Assembly (NCBI GenBank): GCA_002812745.2
Contig: NCSJ02000495.1
Coordinates: 1 to 23,121 of the forward strand
DNA from: Scytalidium lignicola
Taxonomy: Eukaryota > Ascomycota > Leotiomycetes
Direction: 5' to 3'
DNA length: 23,121 nt
In this document: positions 1-10,148 of the stretch, in pieces
How the letters are laid out: each line of letters starts with the position of its first letter
Numbering within the stretch: position 1 is the stretch's first letter
The notes under the pieces: generated by a model
The model's input: only the letters and a program-made list of their open reading frames with translations
Database searches by the model: none
Told to the model about the DNA's origin: nothing
Translations under genes and position numbers: made by a program

Positions 1-339
1 AAGAAGGAGAACGAGAAGGGAGAGGAAGAGGAAGAGGAGAAGGAGGCAGAGGAGAAGAAAGATGAGAAAAAAGATGGGGAGGAGAAGGATGAGGAAGAGA
101 ATGAAGAAACGGAAGAAGAGAAGAAGGAGGAGGATAAGGAGCAAGAGAAGCAGGAGAAGCAAGATGAGGAGGATGGATCTAAAACCGCTGATGATGTTGA
201 AAAGAATGAAAGTACAGTGAAGATAGATGATGGAGAAAAGAAGGAGGGTCCGGAGAAGACAACTGACGAGAATGAAAAGAGTGAGGGTACGATGGAGACG
301 GCTGATGATGAGAAGAGTGAGGAGAACTTAGTTGACTAA
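1..339 (+). CDS. C-terminal part of an acidic Glu/Lys-rich protein (5' end outside window)
   Basis: Frame 1 is open from the first base to the TAA at 337-339 and gives 112 residues without a required start, so the gene begins upstream of the window. The first ~60 residues are almost only Glu, Lys and Asp (mixed-charge low complexity, likely disordered or a charged helix). The last ~50 residues contain imperfect copies of a module resembling T-A-D-D-x-E-K-x-E. No catalytic or binding motif is visible and I do not recognise the family; such tails occur in many nuclear and cytoskeletal proteins. The strand is purine-rich, so an open frame could be partly compositional, but the clean run to one stop supports real coding. 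Two AATAAA hexamers at 589-600 could serve its 3' end. Confidence 0.6.
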   Translation, partial: KKENEKGEEEEEEKEAEEKKDEKKDGEEKDEEENEETEEEKKEEDKEQEKQEKQDEEDGSKTADDVEKNESTVKIDDGEKKEGPEKTTDENEKSEGTMETADDEKSEENLVD

Positions 340-588
340 CTCACTATGTGGATGGGATCTGAGATTATCATTCCTGACGGACGGACTGAAGGTCGTTTTC
401 AAGGTGAAATACATCATCACATCACACGAGAACACAACACACAATTACAAGCACTTAAGAAATTCAAAACGCCATCAAGTCAAGATACTGAGCGAACTTC
501 AAAGGCGTGAATTCATTCGTATCTTTAATTATAACTCCCATCCAAGACACTCAATACGCCGCGTTGATAAAAACACAATGTTTGGTAA

Positions 589-600
589 AATAAAAATAAA
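589..600 (+). terminator. Two tandem AATAAA hexamers, candidate polyadenylation signal
   Basis: AATAAA occurs at 589-594 and again at 595-600, about 250 nt after the stop of the acidic gene. The hexamer is only loosely conserved in fungi, so assignment as the actual cleavage signal is inference. Confidence 0.3.
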
Positions 601-769
601 ACAGGCAGCTAATAATTCGCGAACTTTGTGTGAAATGAGCTAGTTCCTTTCCTGGGAATAACGCTGATGATGTTCCGCAAAAAAATAATAATAAATGTAT
701 TTCAACCAGTCCGAAAGCACAACCCGTTTTTTTGCCTTCTTCTTTCATCTCTCCGTATCAACGTTGGCC

Positions 770-792
770 GTGTGTGTGTGTGTGTGTGTGTG
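770..792. repeat. (TG)11 dinucleotide microsatellite
   Basis: Eleven uninterrupted TG units run from 771 to 792, followed by a degenerate G/T tail and an N at 800. Located in the convergent intergenic region; likely length-polymorphic. Confidence 0.9.
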
Positions 793-1803
793 GGTGTGGN
801 AAACAAGATAAACGAAAGGCTGCAGAATTTTTTTCATCTCCCATCACTCTGCAACAATTTTTGATTCTCATAAATCACTCGCCACCATTATATGCCAACT
901 TAAACATCTTTTTTTTGTANTTTTTTATATTTTTATTTTTGCAGATCCATCAAGCGTGGGCTGAGCTCGCAACTCATTTCAAGGCCCAACAAACCAAAAC
1001 AACGTAGCATTTCGTGCAATCTCAAGAAGCAGAACTCACAATAAAGGGGGCTGTAAGAATACAGATAACCACCCGCAGAAAAAAACAGACTGACATCCTT
1101 TCCCAAGAACTGTCGGCAAGATTCCATATCGGTCAGATAAAGAATCATCCAAAGCATGAAAGTGCGGGGAAAGGTTGGTCGTTGGTTGCGGTGGTATGAG
1201 ATGATAGATTCATAAAAGTTTGCGTGTTTTTTAANTTTTTTTAATTCCGACTAGACCATGGTTTCGGATGAGGATAATAGATTTGTGAGTGTCGTCAATG
1301 GAATGCTCGAGGAGATATATATATATAGGTATTAATTCGAGTCCAAAGCGACAGTTATGCGATTTTGAGAAAAGGGTCCGGGAATGTCATAGCAGCGTAA
1401 GTCATGATTGGTTGCCCAGGCGCTGTAATATGGTATCCTGTCGTATGGTTTTCATGAAGTTTTCAAGTCGTCATTGTTCGCAATCGTTTCATATTCTAGC
1501 CAACCCCTGAAAATGGCCATCTAGGCAGGTATATCGCCAGCAATCCAAGCTAATGTGGGCTCCTCGCAAAGGAGGAGTAACAAACAATAATTACAATAAA
1601 GTTAATGCGGTAGAAATCAGGCCGTTGTCGAGAAGAACATCGAAAAAAAGTAGGTGACGTCGGAACCGTAGAACGAAACCTTTTTATCAATAGACATCTA
1701 GTGAGTGCCCAGAGAATGCGCTTTCGAGCCAAAGATGTGACGTTGCTCAGATACTCTAATGTCGTAACATCGTGGATAAGCTCCCCGCAGAGCAGAAAGG
1801 CCG

Positions 1804-3829
1804 TTACATGAATCGTGAGTTGGATTGTTGGGTGCTTCGATCGGAGGAATCTTGAGTCATGTTATCATCCCAATCCCTTTCGACACCTTTTAGGTCAAGC
1901 TCACCACTGCCTCGGGTTACATGACCGTTCTGACGCGGTCTGGAAAAGCCGGTTGGCCAATCACTCCCTGGACCTCTTGGTTGTCTCTCAACCGTAGAGG
2001 CCCCATTTCGTTGGCCATCATCATAATTGTTCCCATTTGATGGGCGCTGGCTTCCAATAGCTCCAGCAGAGATACCATGATTATCTCGCTCTCCACCAAG
2101 TCTTCCATTGGATCGAGCACTGGGCCGGTCATACCCACCCAGAGTCATATTGCTGATACCATTGGCGAGAAAGTCATTGTCGCGGGAATTGCCACCAGCC
2201 GATGTAGGCGTCAAAGTGGGTGTTCCAGAAGCGCCTGATGCCAACCCATAGTCCGCGTATCGAGAGACGTTCTGAGAGAGATTGACTGGAAAGCTGGCAG
2301 ATGATGGTACAGGAGATGGAGTGTAAGATCTAAGGTCTGCAAAGGACTTGGCGGCCCGTAGATTCTGTGCCGCACTCAGATTACCTACTCCTGGAGAGCC
2401 TGGAATATCAAGAAGGCCAGAACCTTGACGACCCAGAGTGTGGCTGTAGTAGCCAGAATCAAATCCTCTCGACTCACTAAAGTCAATTGTCGCCGCACGG
2501 TTGAGACCGCGACGCTGGGACTCATTAAAGTAACTCGTAGGTAGTTGTGGGACTGGTTGACTAATGGTAGTGGTATTTCCACCCTTGTTTGAAGGTCTCT
2601 TCAGGATCTGGATTTGACGCATCTCCCCGGTGCCTTCCGATCTATGATCAAGACCCATGTTGTGGGCAAGAGTATGAATTGTTCGCCTTTCCATAGGTGT
2701 AATAGTGCTGGGGAAAATCAAAATCTCTCGGCCTGCATCACCTTTGAAAAGTAATAGTTCTGTATAGAATCCTAACGTAGTAGGGTCATTCAAGTCAATT
2801 CCAGCTATTGAAGATATAAAGTCAGCTCCGCATAGTTAGAAAACAAATTCCACAAAACGTTGGAAATAAACTATACTCACTCAGCTTCATATCAGATCGC
2901 ATAGATACGGGTGATGGTGAGGTTGTGGGGATGCCCGAGTTTATGGATGATAATGATGTTTGGTTATGTAGCGATCCAGACTGCATAGGTTGGTGCTGCT
3001 CTTGCAACTGGCCTCTTCTTTCCCTCTTGTCACGTTCGATTCGGTCTCGCTCAGCAGCTGGAAGCATCTTTTTATACTCAACCCTAAGCTTTCTCCCCTG
3101 TAGATCCATGTGGTTCATAGCATCAATCACTTGCGAAGTTTCCTCCGGGGTGGTGAAGTTAGCAAACGCTAGGCCCCTGAAGACGCCGTTATCAAAATGA
3201 TAATTAAAGGCATAGGGAAGGGGGAGGTTCATCTCCGTCATTAAAGCAACAAGCTGCTCCTTTTTAACGGCAAATGGGATGTTCTTTATGACAATAGCGG
3301 TAGGAATCAGCTCTTCTTCCCCTGGAGGTGGAGAGATTCGCTGGTGAGACTGCATTTGTTGTTGTTGAGCATAGGTGTTGCCCAGCTGGTGGAGGCTGAG
3401 AGATGGCATGGAAGGAGTCAACTGAGGTTCGAGCCACGTCTGGATCAGATCAGCATGATAGTCCAAAAGTCCATCATCCACGTCAAACTGGCTTACAGTT
3501 GGAATGCCTGCTCTGCGGGCCGTGGTTGCTTTCAGACGGCCCGTTCCTCCCATTGTATTTGCAACGCCTGTAGCAGCGTAATTCCAAGTCTGGTTGTCAT
3601 AAGGATAGTTTGAGTGGAGGGTCGCGGACGGAATTCTATCGAATCGAGTTGGAGGTTCGTAGCGGGCAGCATGGTCTTCTGCTGTATAAAGACCTTGCTG
3701 TAAAGTGCTATAGGCATCAAACTGTCTTGAGGTTTGACGGTTTATCGAGAGACCGTTATAGCCACGAGTAGAACCGGGCGACCGGTTGGTGGAGTACTCC
3801 TGATACATATCTTGATATTGTTGACTCAT
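1804..3829 (-). CDS. PIN4: RRM and R3H domain RNA-binding protein, Pin4/Cip family
   Basis: Two exons, 3829-2881 and 2804-1804, give 649 aa. The intron 2880-2805 (76 nt) has a GTGAGT donor, a CTAAC branch site (2839-2835) and a TAG acceptor. The first ATG is at 3829-3827; no other ATG lies upstream on this strand for nearly 1 kb. Residues ~177-255 form one RRM with RNP2-like IVIKNI and RNP1-like RGLAFANF. Residues ~317-387, just after the splice, hold the conserved block beginning LNDPTTLGFYTELLLFK and continuing REILIFPS and RRTIHTLAHNMGL, an R3H-type single-strand nucleic-acid-binding region. The N-terminus is Gln/Tyr-rich with a short Gln run; the last ~250 residues are Ser/Gly/Asn-rich and disordered. 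In yeasts, Pin4/Mdt1 (a Rad53 partner) and Cip1/Cip2 (Csx1 partners) have this kind of architecture and act in checkpoint or stress mRNA control. Orthology is inferred; the domain calls are firm. Confidence 0.88.
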
Positions 3830-4816
3830 GTTGGGCAACCTTAACACGGTACGCGTTCGCAGGTCTTGCACGGTTCGCAAAGCTCTCTACCCTGCTCACT
3901 ACCTGTGCAACGAGCCCGCAACGGCAAGCTAGAGACAGCTTACACAACTGGGCCCCCTCCGATACTCGTCGAAGCTTCGTGCAATTGACGCTCTCGACGA
4001 AAGGTTGCGACAGGCACTTGCGCCAAATATATCGTAGTGATGAGCAGCTTCAGCGAAGCTGTCTCAAGGTCAGAGAGGTTTTGGGCTGGTCCGCTACAGG
4101 GGCGTGCTGCAGTCGTGGCTCTGAGTACCCGGAAACCTTTTTTCTCCTTTAACTCACTGTTTTCTCAACCGGTGAAGGCGAGACAACGGCGACTGTCTGT
4201 CGAGTCCGTAGCAGGGCAGGATTCGAAGGCAAGATATCAGACAAGGAGGAGAAAATGGAGGAGAGAAGAGCAACGCAATACTGCGCGTAGTGGTGGGAGC
4301 ACAGGAGGATGGATGAAGTGCAAAGAGGGAGAGATACTTTCAACTTCCGCTCGAGGCTCGTGGACCACGGCGGCGCTAGTCTGCAAGCGGAGTAGCGGCA
4401 AATTATATTTTTCGTTAGGGAGACGGGTGCAGTCGCAGTCGCCGTGACAGCAGTTTCTAGCCCTTATATACGAGGCACACAGTGACCCTGTTGGACTGGG
4501 TCAAACTTGGCTGGGCCTGGATCGGACTTCAGTGCGTAGCTTTGCTGGGACCGGTGCTCACTAAGTACCTCGATGGAGTCCTTCGACGCGTGTGTTGCTG
4601 AGGGCGAGCGTTGCACGTATGGCGTCCCGTTGCTGTCAGCTAGACGTCAGATGCAAGCTGCGTGACCCGTGGTGGTGAGGATGAAGAGAGGATTACACAG
4701 TACAGGACGGGCAGTTATTTGATGATTTGCCTGACAGCGAATCCTAGGGACAAATGCGCAGGTGGCCACCAACTGCTACTAAGTGTGAAGGTCGTGGTAC
4801 AGACGGATTTAGGGTA
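3830..4816 (-). promoter_or_regulatory. ATG-free upstream leader/promoter of the RRM-R3H gene
   Basis: Reading upstream from the start codon on the minus strand, no ATG occurs until 4819-4817, i.e. 987 nt. The opposite strand has ten ATGs in the same interval. A TATATAA motif at 4470-4464 would place transcription start about 600 nt before the start codon. Together this suggests a long transcribed 5' leader kept free of upstream start codons. A 7-bp perfect hairpin (arms 4045-4051 and 4055-4061) lies inside it. Confidence 0.5.
4464..4470 (-). promoter_or_regulatory. Candidate TATA box of the RRM-R3H gene
   Basis: The minus strand reads TATATAA here, about 635 nt upstream of the start codon and within a GC-rich surrounding, so it stands out from background. 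Use as a core promoter is inferred. Confidence 0.4.
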
Positions 4817-7026
4817 CATATAGGGGGCAAAAGCACTCATGTTTTAGGGGCACAGGGTCCGCTTTCAGAGTCAAAACATAGCTATCATCCGGCACCCCTC
4901 TCGAGACATGGGGAATGCTGTGTTACTCAACGACGTGTTACACACAAGAGCTGTAATCTCCAGAGCAAAAGGCGCATTAGCATAGCAGTGTGTACGTTAC
5001 GTTTCTCAGAAGATAGAGAGGGATGCCAGACAACAGGCAAAGAGCCAATTTTCAGGGACGCTCGGCGGCGCTGCTGCGCTGGGATGACAAGAAGCATTGG
5101 CGTCTCGTGTCTAATTATCGGAGACATCGACAGCTGCAAGCAAGTACCAATTTTGATTCGAGTTCAGATCCCTTATTGTCTTACTGCGAGTCACCAGCTC
5201 CTCCATCTATCACCCTCAAAGGCAGGGTAGGACGTCGCAATGGCTGGTCGTCGTGTCGTCCAAACAGAGTGAGAATCGCAGACCTGACGCCCCTATTGGC
5301 CTGCCCTAGGCGAGACATCGCCTCCCTTCTGGGGAAGAAAAGGGCTCAAATTCAATGCGCAGGACAACAGGGACTCGCAGCAGAGATTTGGGTGGATCAA
5401 TCTCCTGCCTTAAATCTTAGAAGAGATCTTGCGAAAGAGGGTCTTTTGAAATTGATTCACTCCGGGATAGTTGTGGCCTACGTAATTACTACCATGGCTT
5501 TCCATTCCGCAGTCGTTATGACGGTTCGTGGCGGAAGAGCAACAGTGGTAGGGTAGCTTCTCTTGTGGTCCAACGGAACCAGGTGCGCAATAATTCTAAC
5601 TACCGGTATATTATTAAAGATGGCCCCTTTAGCCAGATGGAATGGAGGCGATTCCTCAGGAGAAAGTCGTCCTGGCAGAGGCGCAGCAGCCCCCTTTCTC
5701 ACATCCAGCCCCATAGAAGCCCGCTCAAAAGATCTGTGCTTTGCTTCGTTGGGGCTTCTCGCTCATCCCTAATTAACTATCACAATCACAACTCCAGCAC
5801 CCAACACCGGGGAGACAGGCAATCAACCACCGAACATCTCCATCCTACCTGTTACGTAGCCTCCAAACGGATTCCACCCAATTACCGCTCCATCGAAGCC
5901 GCAAATCTCAGGACGAAGGAACGGTACGAGACTAAATACTTTGATCCACTGGTAGTAGGCCCCACGCCTAACTTTTAGGGATGCCAACTCCCGCCGGCAC
6001 CTGTCCATTAGCGACCTCCACCCAAGGCAACATTGGTTTCGTAATATTGCTTTTTGGATTTTTTGCTGAGCAGAACAAGTACCGTATTCGTCGGGTTAAG
6101 AGCTGTTAGGGCCATCAATAATTCAATAGATTTGCATAGCGCATACAGCATAGTTCAGGTTCAGAGACTCGCTTGTTCTGTTGGTATCAGGTATCTGCAT
6201 CCCCAACAACAACAAGGTAAGAAGAGTCCTTTCAGGAGTTATAATACTCAATTTATACCTTCCCCTTTAAGAGCCAAAAGCAAATCCCCAAAAAGAGACC
6301 AAGTCAAAACATTCAAGAGCATATGCAAAAAAAAAATACAATAAGGACCNAAAAAAAGAGTGCTCGACAATTCATATTCTCGTATTCTCAATGATCGAAC
6401 ATTATGCTTGCAGGGGAGAAAAAAAGATAGTTAAGGGGATAGGGGGTTACGGCAGACTCGGCACGGAGCGCTTTGAACAGGAGAGTTCCCCCCTGTTACC
6501 GCCCCGTGATTGGCATCCAGAAGAAAAGTGACGATCCTCTGGACGCAAATTTTTATTCTGATGACCGCAGTGGAGATCCTGTCGCCTGATATCTAAGATG
6601 ATAATCTGAAATTTATCGATGCTTGGATCTCCAAATTTTGTGGATAACTGTAACCATATCATGGTTCAAAAGACGACTCTGTTTAAATTGCAGTCTTCTT
6701 TGATTAGCATGAAGAGAGAGAGGTAGAGCAGACAAGTCCAGCAAAACAACTTCCCCCCTTCTTAGCATCCCCATCCCCATACCCTCACAACCAACTCTCA
6801 ACTCCCCCTCCCCTANTTTTCAATCAACCACACGATTTGTTTGTACAAGTAAAATTTCACATTTCCACGCTGCAGAACACCACGAATTGCCGCCAACATG
6901 CATTATCACAAATGGAAAATTCTGGTGATCGCACTGCATGAAATGAAAGCACCTACATGCGGGGCTAGCTAGAAGCATTGCCTTGCCCGTCCCGCTTGGC
7001 TGTGATCAATGTATCTATTCGACACA

Positions 7027-7041
7027 ACACACACACACACA
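7027..7041. repeat. (AC)n microsatellite
   Basis: About seven AC units run uninterrupted, within gene-free DNA. Confidence 0.8.
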
Positions 7042-7849
7042 GATGCACGCAGTCCTATTACCATCGTAAGTCTCATCGGATGTGTGATAAGGTTATGCAA
7101 GATACAGTAGAAAAGGACGGGGAAAGGAAAGACAAGCCCTCGCACGCCTCGACAAGGCGCACCACACACAACAACCAAGGCAGGCAGATCACATACAAAA
7201 TGAACAGAAAAAAACTCCCCGACCAACCAGCTTTTTCATCCTCGTTGGCCCTCGTTGGTCCTGAGATGGGTGAAAGCCCGTCTGGCGCACGGATGGTTCT
7301 TCCCCCCGCGCCGCCTCATGGGCCTAGAATGCAACCGCCGGGCCATGCCTTCTCAGCAATCCGATAGGGTCAATTCAATTCAATATGAATTTGTCTGGAA
7401 CCCCTCGATGAGTTCTTTTCTTTCCTTTACTGTACTCATACACAGCCCTTGTTGTTTGGCCAAAGAAATTCCAGGATTGCCCAATTGTTTTTATTTCTTT
7501 CCCACTTGTTCCCGGGGTACGATTAAACGCACCACAGAATGCCAATCCCTTGTTCCCCCTACCTTGTACCCTTGTCATTTCTGCTGGATGTTTTCTGGTT
7601 GCAACCCGTATTTTTGGGAAAAGATGGTGAGGTGAATTGATGCGAGATTGGACGAGATGGGGATGAGACCCTGGCTTACACTATTTGAATTGTCGGGTCC
7701 GGGAAGATCATGTGATGGCCAAGGGGAGGGCAAGTGGGCAAGTGTGTGTTGTTGCAATATTAGGTGAGGGAAGACTCTGAGGAGGTATAGCGGGGAAGAG
7801 ATAATGGTATCGCGCGGATTCATGTGACTTCGGATTGATTATCTGGATA

Positions 7850-8870
7850 ACGATACGTACCTTTTGGTTGAACAGGTGAATGACATCATATAAACGTATC
7901 TATGAGATGGGTTCTACTTTTTACTTTTTATTTATTTATTTCAATCGAAAAATTTATTCAGGACTATGAACTGAACATAAGAGACTTTACAGAAAGAATC
8001 ATGAAATTTTGAGAATTGGTTTTTTTTGATAAGCTTTTTAATTCATATATTTTGTATTATTTAACATGCATTTTATTTTCTTGCCTTTTAGTTTGCGAAA
8101 AACNAAAAAGATATATATAATATACTTTGGAAATGATCGGATCTGCTTTAGTATTAGCTTCGTAGTTGCTGATAACAGGCCAGGAGCAATCAGCCCCCGT
8201 TGTCAAAATAATTGGTCGACAGCCCGAAAGATATTAATACCCAAAATCATAAATTAATATATGTAATTTATCTAACAAACCTTTTGTCCCACATTAATTT
8301 GTTTAGAAAGACTGTCTTATGAATTGAACGGATTTTAGAACGCACGATTTTATTGTTTTCTTTGCTGATTATTTTCCTCAGGAGTGGCATGTGATAAAAC
8401 CATATCTTAGAACGAAATATATATATAATATCCGATTGCGCGACTATCAAAACAACAACCGTTAATTTATTATCCTTTCCCTTCAAGATAGATGATTTCA
8501 TATCGAGAATAGGTCATGCTGTATAGTACAAATATAATCAAAATGCAATTACTTTCTAGTTTTGTTTTCCATTATTTAAATTAGGNAAAACAGCAAAATA
8601 ATATTTGTAACGATTAAATGATAGGACGTTAGCTTCGAATCCATTATCCCATTAGATTTTTACTCTTTTCTTTTTGGTATAATATTACGTCTGGAAAAGA
8701 GGGTCTTCAACTGTTATATATCCTTGATGTGTTTGAGGACATTTTCCTTGGCGGACTCAAAACAGGTCGGAAGGGATAGTTTAGGAGACAAGAGCATACC
8801 AAGGGGATATAATTTATACATTTGATGAGAGCTTATCATGATAACTAGCATNAAAAAAAAACTCTTCCCA
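7850..8870. other. AT-rich patchy segment
   Basis: Many 60-base lines here are roughly 22-35 percent GC (for example 8041-8100) with frequent TA dinucleotides and AT runs, interrupted by more balanced patches (8161-8220). No coding frame of note is present. It may be a small decayed, possibly RIP-affected repeat or simply AT-rich spacer; a second copy is not visible in this window. Confidence 0.4.
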
Positions 8871-8925
8871 GATCTATTCGAAACATATATCCCCATACTG
8901 AGTTCTCGATACAACTAGGTATACG

Positions 8926-8946
8926 TGTGACTTGTGACTTGTGACA
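8926..8946. repeat. Three tandem heptamers TGTGACT/TGTGACT/TGTGACA
   Basis: Direct 7-bp repeats at 8926-8932, 8933-8939 and 8940-8946, the last differing at its final base. Lies about 310 bp beyond the H2A.Z stop codon. Confidence 0.75.
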
Positions 8947-9067
8947 AGCACGTGGGTCCATCTGGAGGCAAGATCCTTTATTGACGCTACTGATACAGCT
9001 GCCATGACCGGCGTACAAACCCAGCTGGACTCGTCACCAAATCCCACAGAGACAAGTATAAATATGA

Positions 9068-9096
9068 TCATCTCATCTCATCTCATCTCATCTCAT
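9068..9096. repeat. (TCTCA)5 pentanucleotide microsatellite
   Basis: Five perfect TCTCA units at 9071-9095 with partial units on each side, 160-190 bp past the H2A.Z stop, probably in or near its 3' UTR. Confidence 0.9.
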
Positions 9097-9258
9097 AAAC
9101 CCCCATAGACCCAGGAAGAAGAAAAAAAAAAGCACAAGCGGCGACAAACGCAAAATCCCCCCATACACCTTCAGGACCCAGCACCAGAAGAAACAAGAAC
9201 CAGAGAGGAAATATCGAGGCGTAAGTTAGGCGTTACATAAAAGATAACCGTTCCCTCT

Positions 9259-10148
9259 CTATGCCTCAATCGCCTTGTTCTTCTTTTTCTGTTCAACCTT
9301 CAGCAACAAGGCTCGATTGATATGAGGTAGAACACCACCAAATGCTATAGTCGCACGGATGAGCGTATCCAATTCTTCGTCTCCACGGATAGCAAGTTGT
9401 AAGTGGCGGGGGGTGATACGCTTGACTTTGAGATCCTTCGCCGCGTTCTGTGACCCTAGTTAGCATTTGAACTAAGGGGGCAATTTAGCCGATGAAAATT
9501 GACTCACTCCTGCAAGCTCGAGAACTTCCGCGGTGAGATATTCTAGCACGGCTGTGACATAGACTGCTGCCTTGGCTCCAACGCGCATCTTGTTTTGGGT
9601 GTTGTTCTTGAGGAAACGCTTAACACGACCACAGGGGAACTGTAAATAAACGAGTTAGTAAATTTTCACAAGCATGCTTTTATAAAGCATTCGCGAGTGC
9701 CGAATAAATGCTGGCTTGATTTTGCATGGGACTATAGAGAGCAGGTTCGCGTTCAAAACTTCCAAGCCTCGACTTTACCGCGCGTCGCCGCACAAGTTTT
9801 AGTACTGATACCGAGGATAGTGATATCTTCAAGTCCAGATCCGATGAAAACCTCGATACGAAATTCGCGCAGTCTGATCAAAGGAGCGGGGTTTTCGGGG
9901 ACTGGTCGAGTGGTTGACGCGACGCAGCGGGGTCTAGGATTTCGTCGCATCCTCATCCGACGCTCACCAAGCTTCCAAAAATCCCATGCAACCCACATGC
10001 CAGCATTTCCGCGACGCTTGTTCTAGCATTTCGCAGTACTGACCTGAAGACCAGCCTTGCTGGAGTGACTTTGCTGCTTCTTGGACCCATCTACGCCGAC
10101 CTTGCCACCCGAAGATTTCCCCCCAGACTTTCCTTTGCCTCCAGCCAT
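9259..10148 (-). CDS. htz1: Histone variant H2A.Z
   Basis: Three exons, 10148-10044, 9639-9508 and 9447-9259, splice in phase 0 to 141 aa. The N-terminal tail is Gly/Lys-rich ([15 protein letters not shown]...), followed by the histone fold with the H2A.Z-type blocks [36 protein letters not shown] and [20 protein letters not shown], then [14 protein letters not shown] and the short tail ending KNKAIEA. The acidic-patch residues within EVLELAG and GDEELD are intact. The protein replaces H2A in nucleosomes near promoters and is deposited by SWR1-type remodellers (family knowledge). Intron 1 is 404 nt (10043-9640; GTCAGT donor, a perfect TACTAAC branch site at 9660-9654, CAG acceptor), much longer than the other introns here. 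Intron 2 is 60 nt (9507-9448). Identity is near certain. Confidence 0.97.
9674..9690. repeat. Perfect 7-bp hairpin in H2A.Z intron 1
   Basis: Arms ATGCTTT (9674-9680) and AAAGCAT (9684-9690) flank a 3-nt loop, just upstream (in transcript sense) of the TACTAAC branch site. Functional meaning is unknown. Confidence 0.5.

Larger units (their letters stand above)
340..1803. other. Convergent intergenic region, no gene seen
   Basis: This 1.46-kb stretch lies between the + strand acidic gene ending at 339 and the minus strand RNA-binding gene ending at 1804, so it should hold two 3' UTRs. Only short frames (under about 105 codons) with no recognisable motifs are present. It contains a (TG)11 microsatellite, an (AT)n run at 1315-1327, several T-rich runs and three isolated N bases (800, 920, 1235). 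Confidence 0.6.
4817..9258. other. Gene-poor 4.4-kb region, no supported gene
   Basis: Between the upstream region of the RRM-R3H gene and the 3' end of H2A.Z I find no frame with a recognisable domain. Open frames up to 177 codons exist at 4754-5230, 5023-5556 and 5565-5978, but they lack family resemblance, overlap each other in different frames, and have the Arg/Ser-rich composition usual for chance frames in GC-rich DNA. Base composition changes along the region: about 4900-5750 is comparatively GC-rich, while much of 7850-8870 is very AT-rich. It could hold long regulatory sequence, non-coding transcripts or decayed repeat DNA. Confidence 0.55.

Noticed and set aside
4037..4447. 136-codon + strand frame upstream of the RRM-R3H gene
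   Set aside because: Opposite to the probable 5' leader of that gene; low-information Arg/Ser/Gly sequence with no family resemblance.
5023..5556. 177-codon open frame on the + strand
   Set aside because: No recognisable domain, composition rich in Arg/Ser, overlaps another open frame (4754-5230) in a different frame, and lies in GC-rich DNA where long chance frames are expected.
8600..8660. Possible tRNA T-arm (TTCGAATCC-like sequence near 8630)
   Set aside because: No matching acceptor, D or anticodon arms can be folded around it; other TTCGA matches in the window also lack cloverleaf pairing.
9697..10026. 109-codon + strand frame
   Set aside because: Lies within intron 1 of H2A.Z on the other strand, does not begin with ATG, and has no motif.
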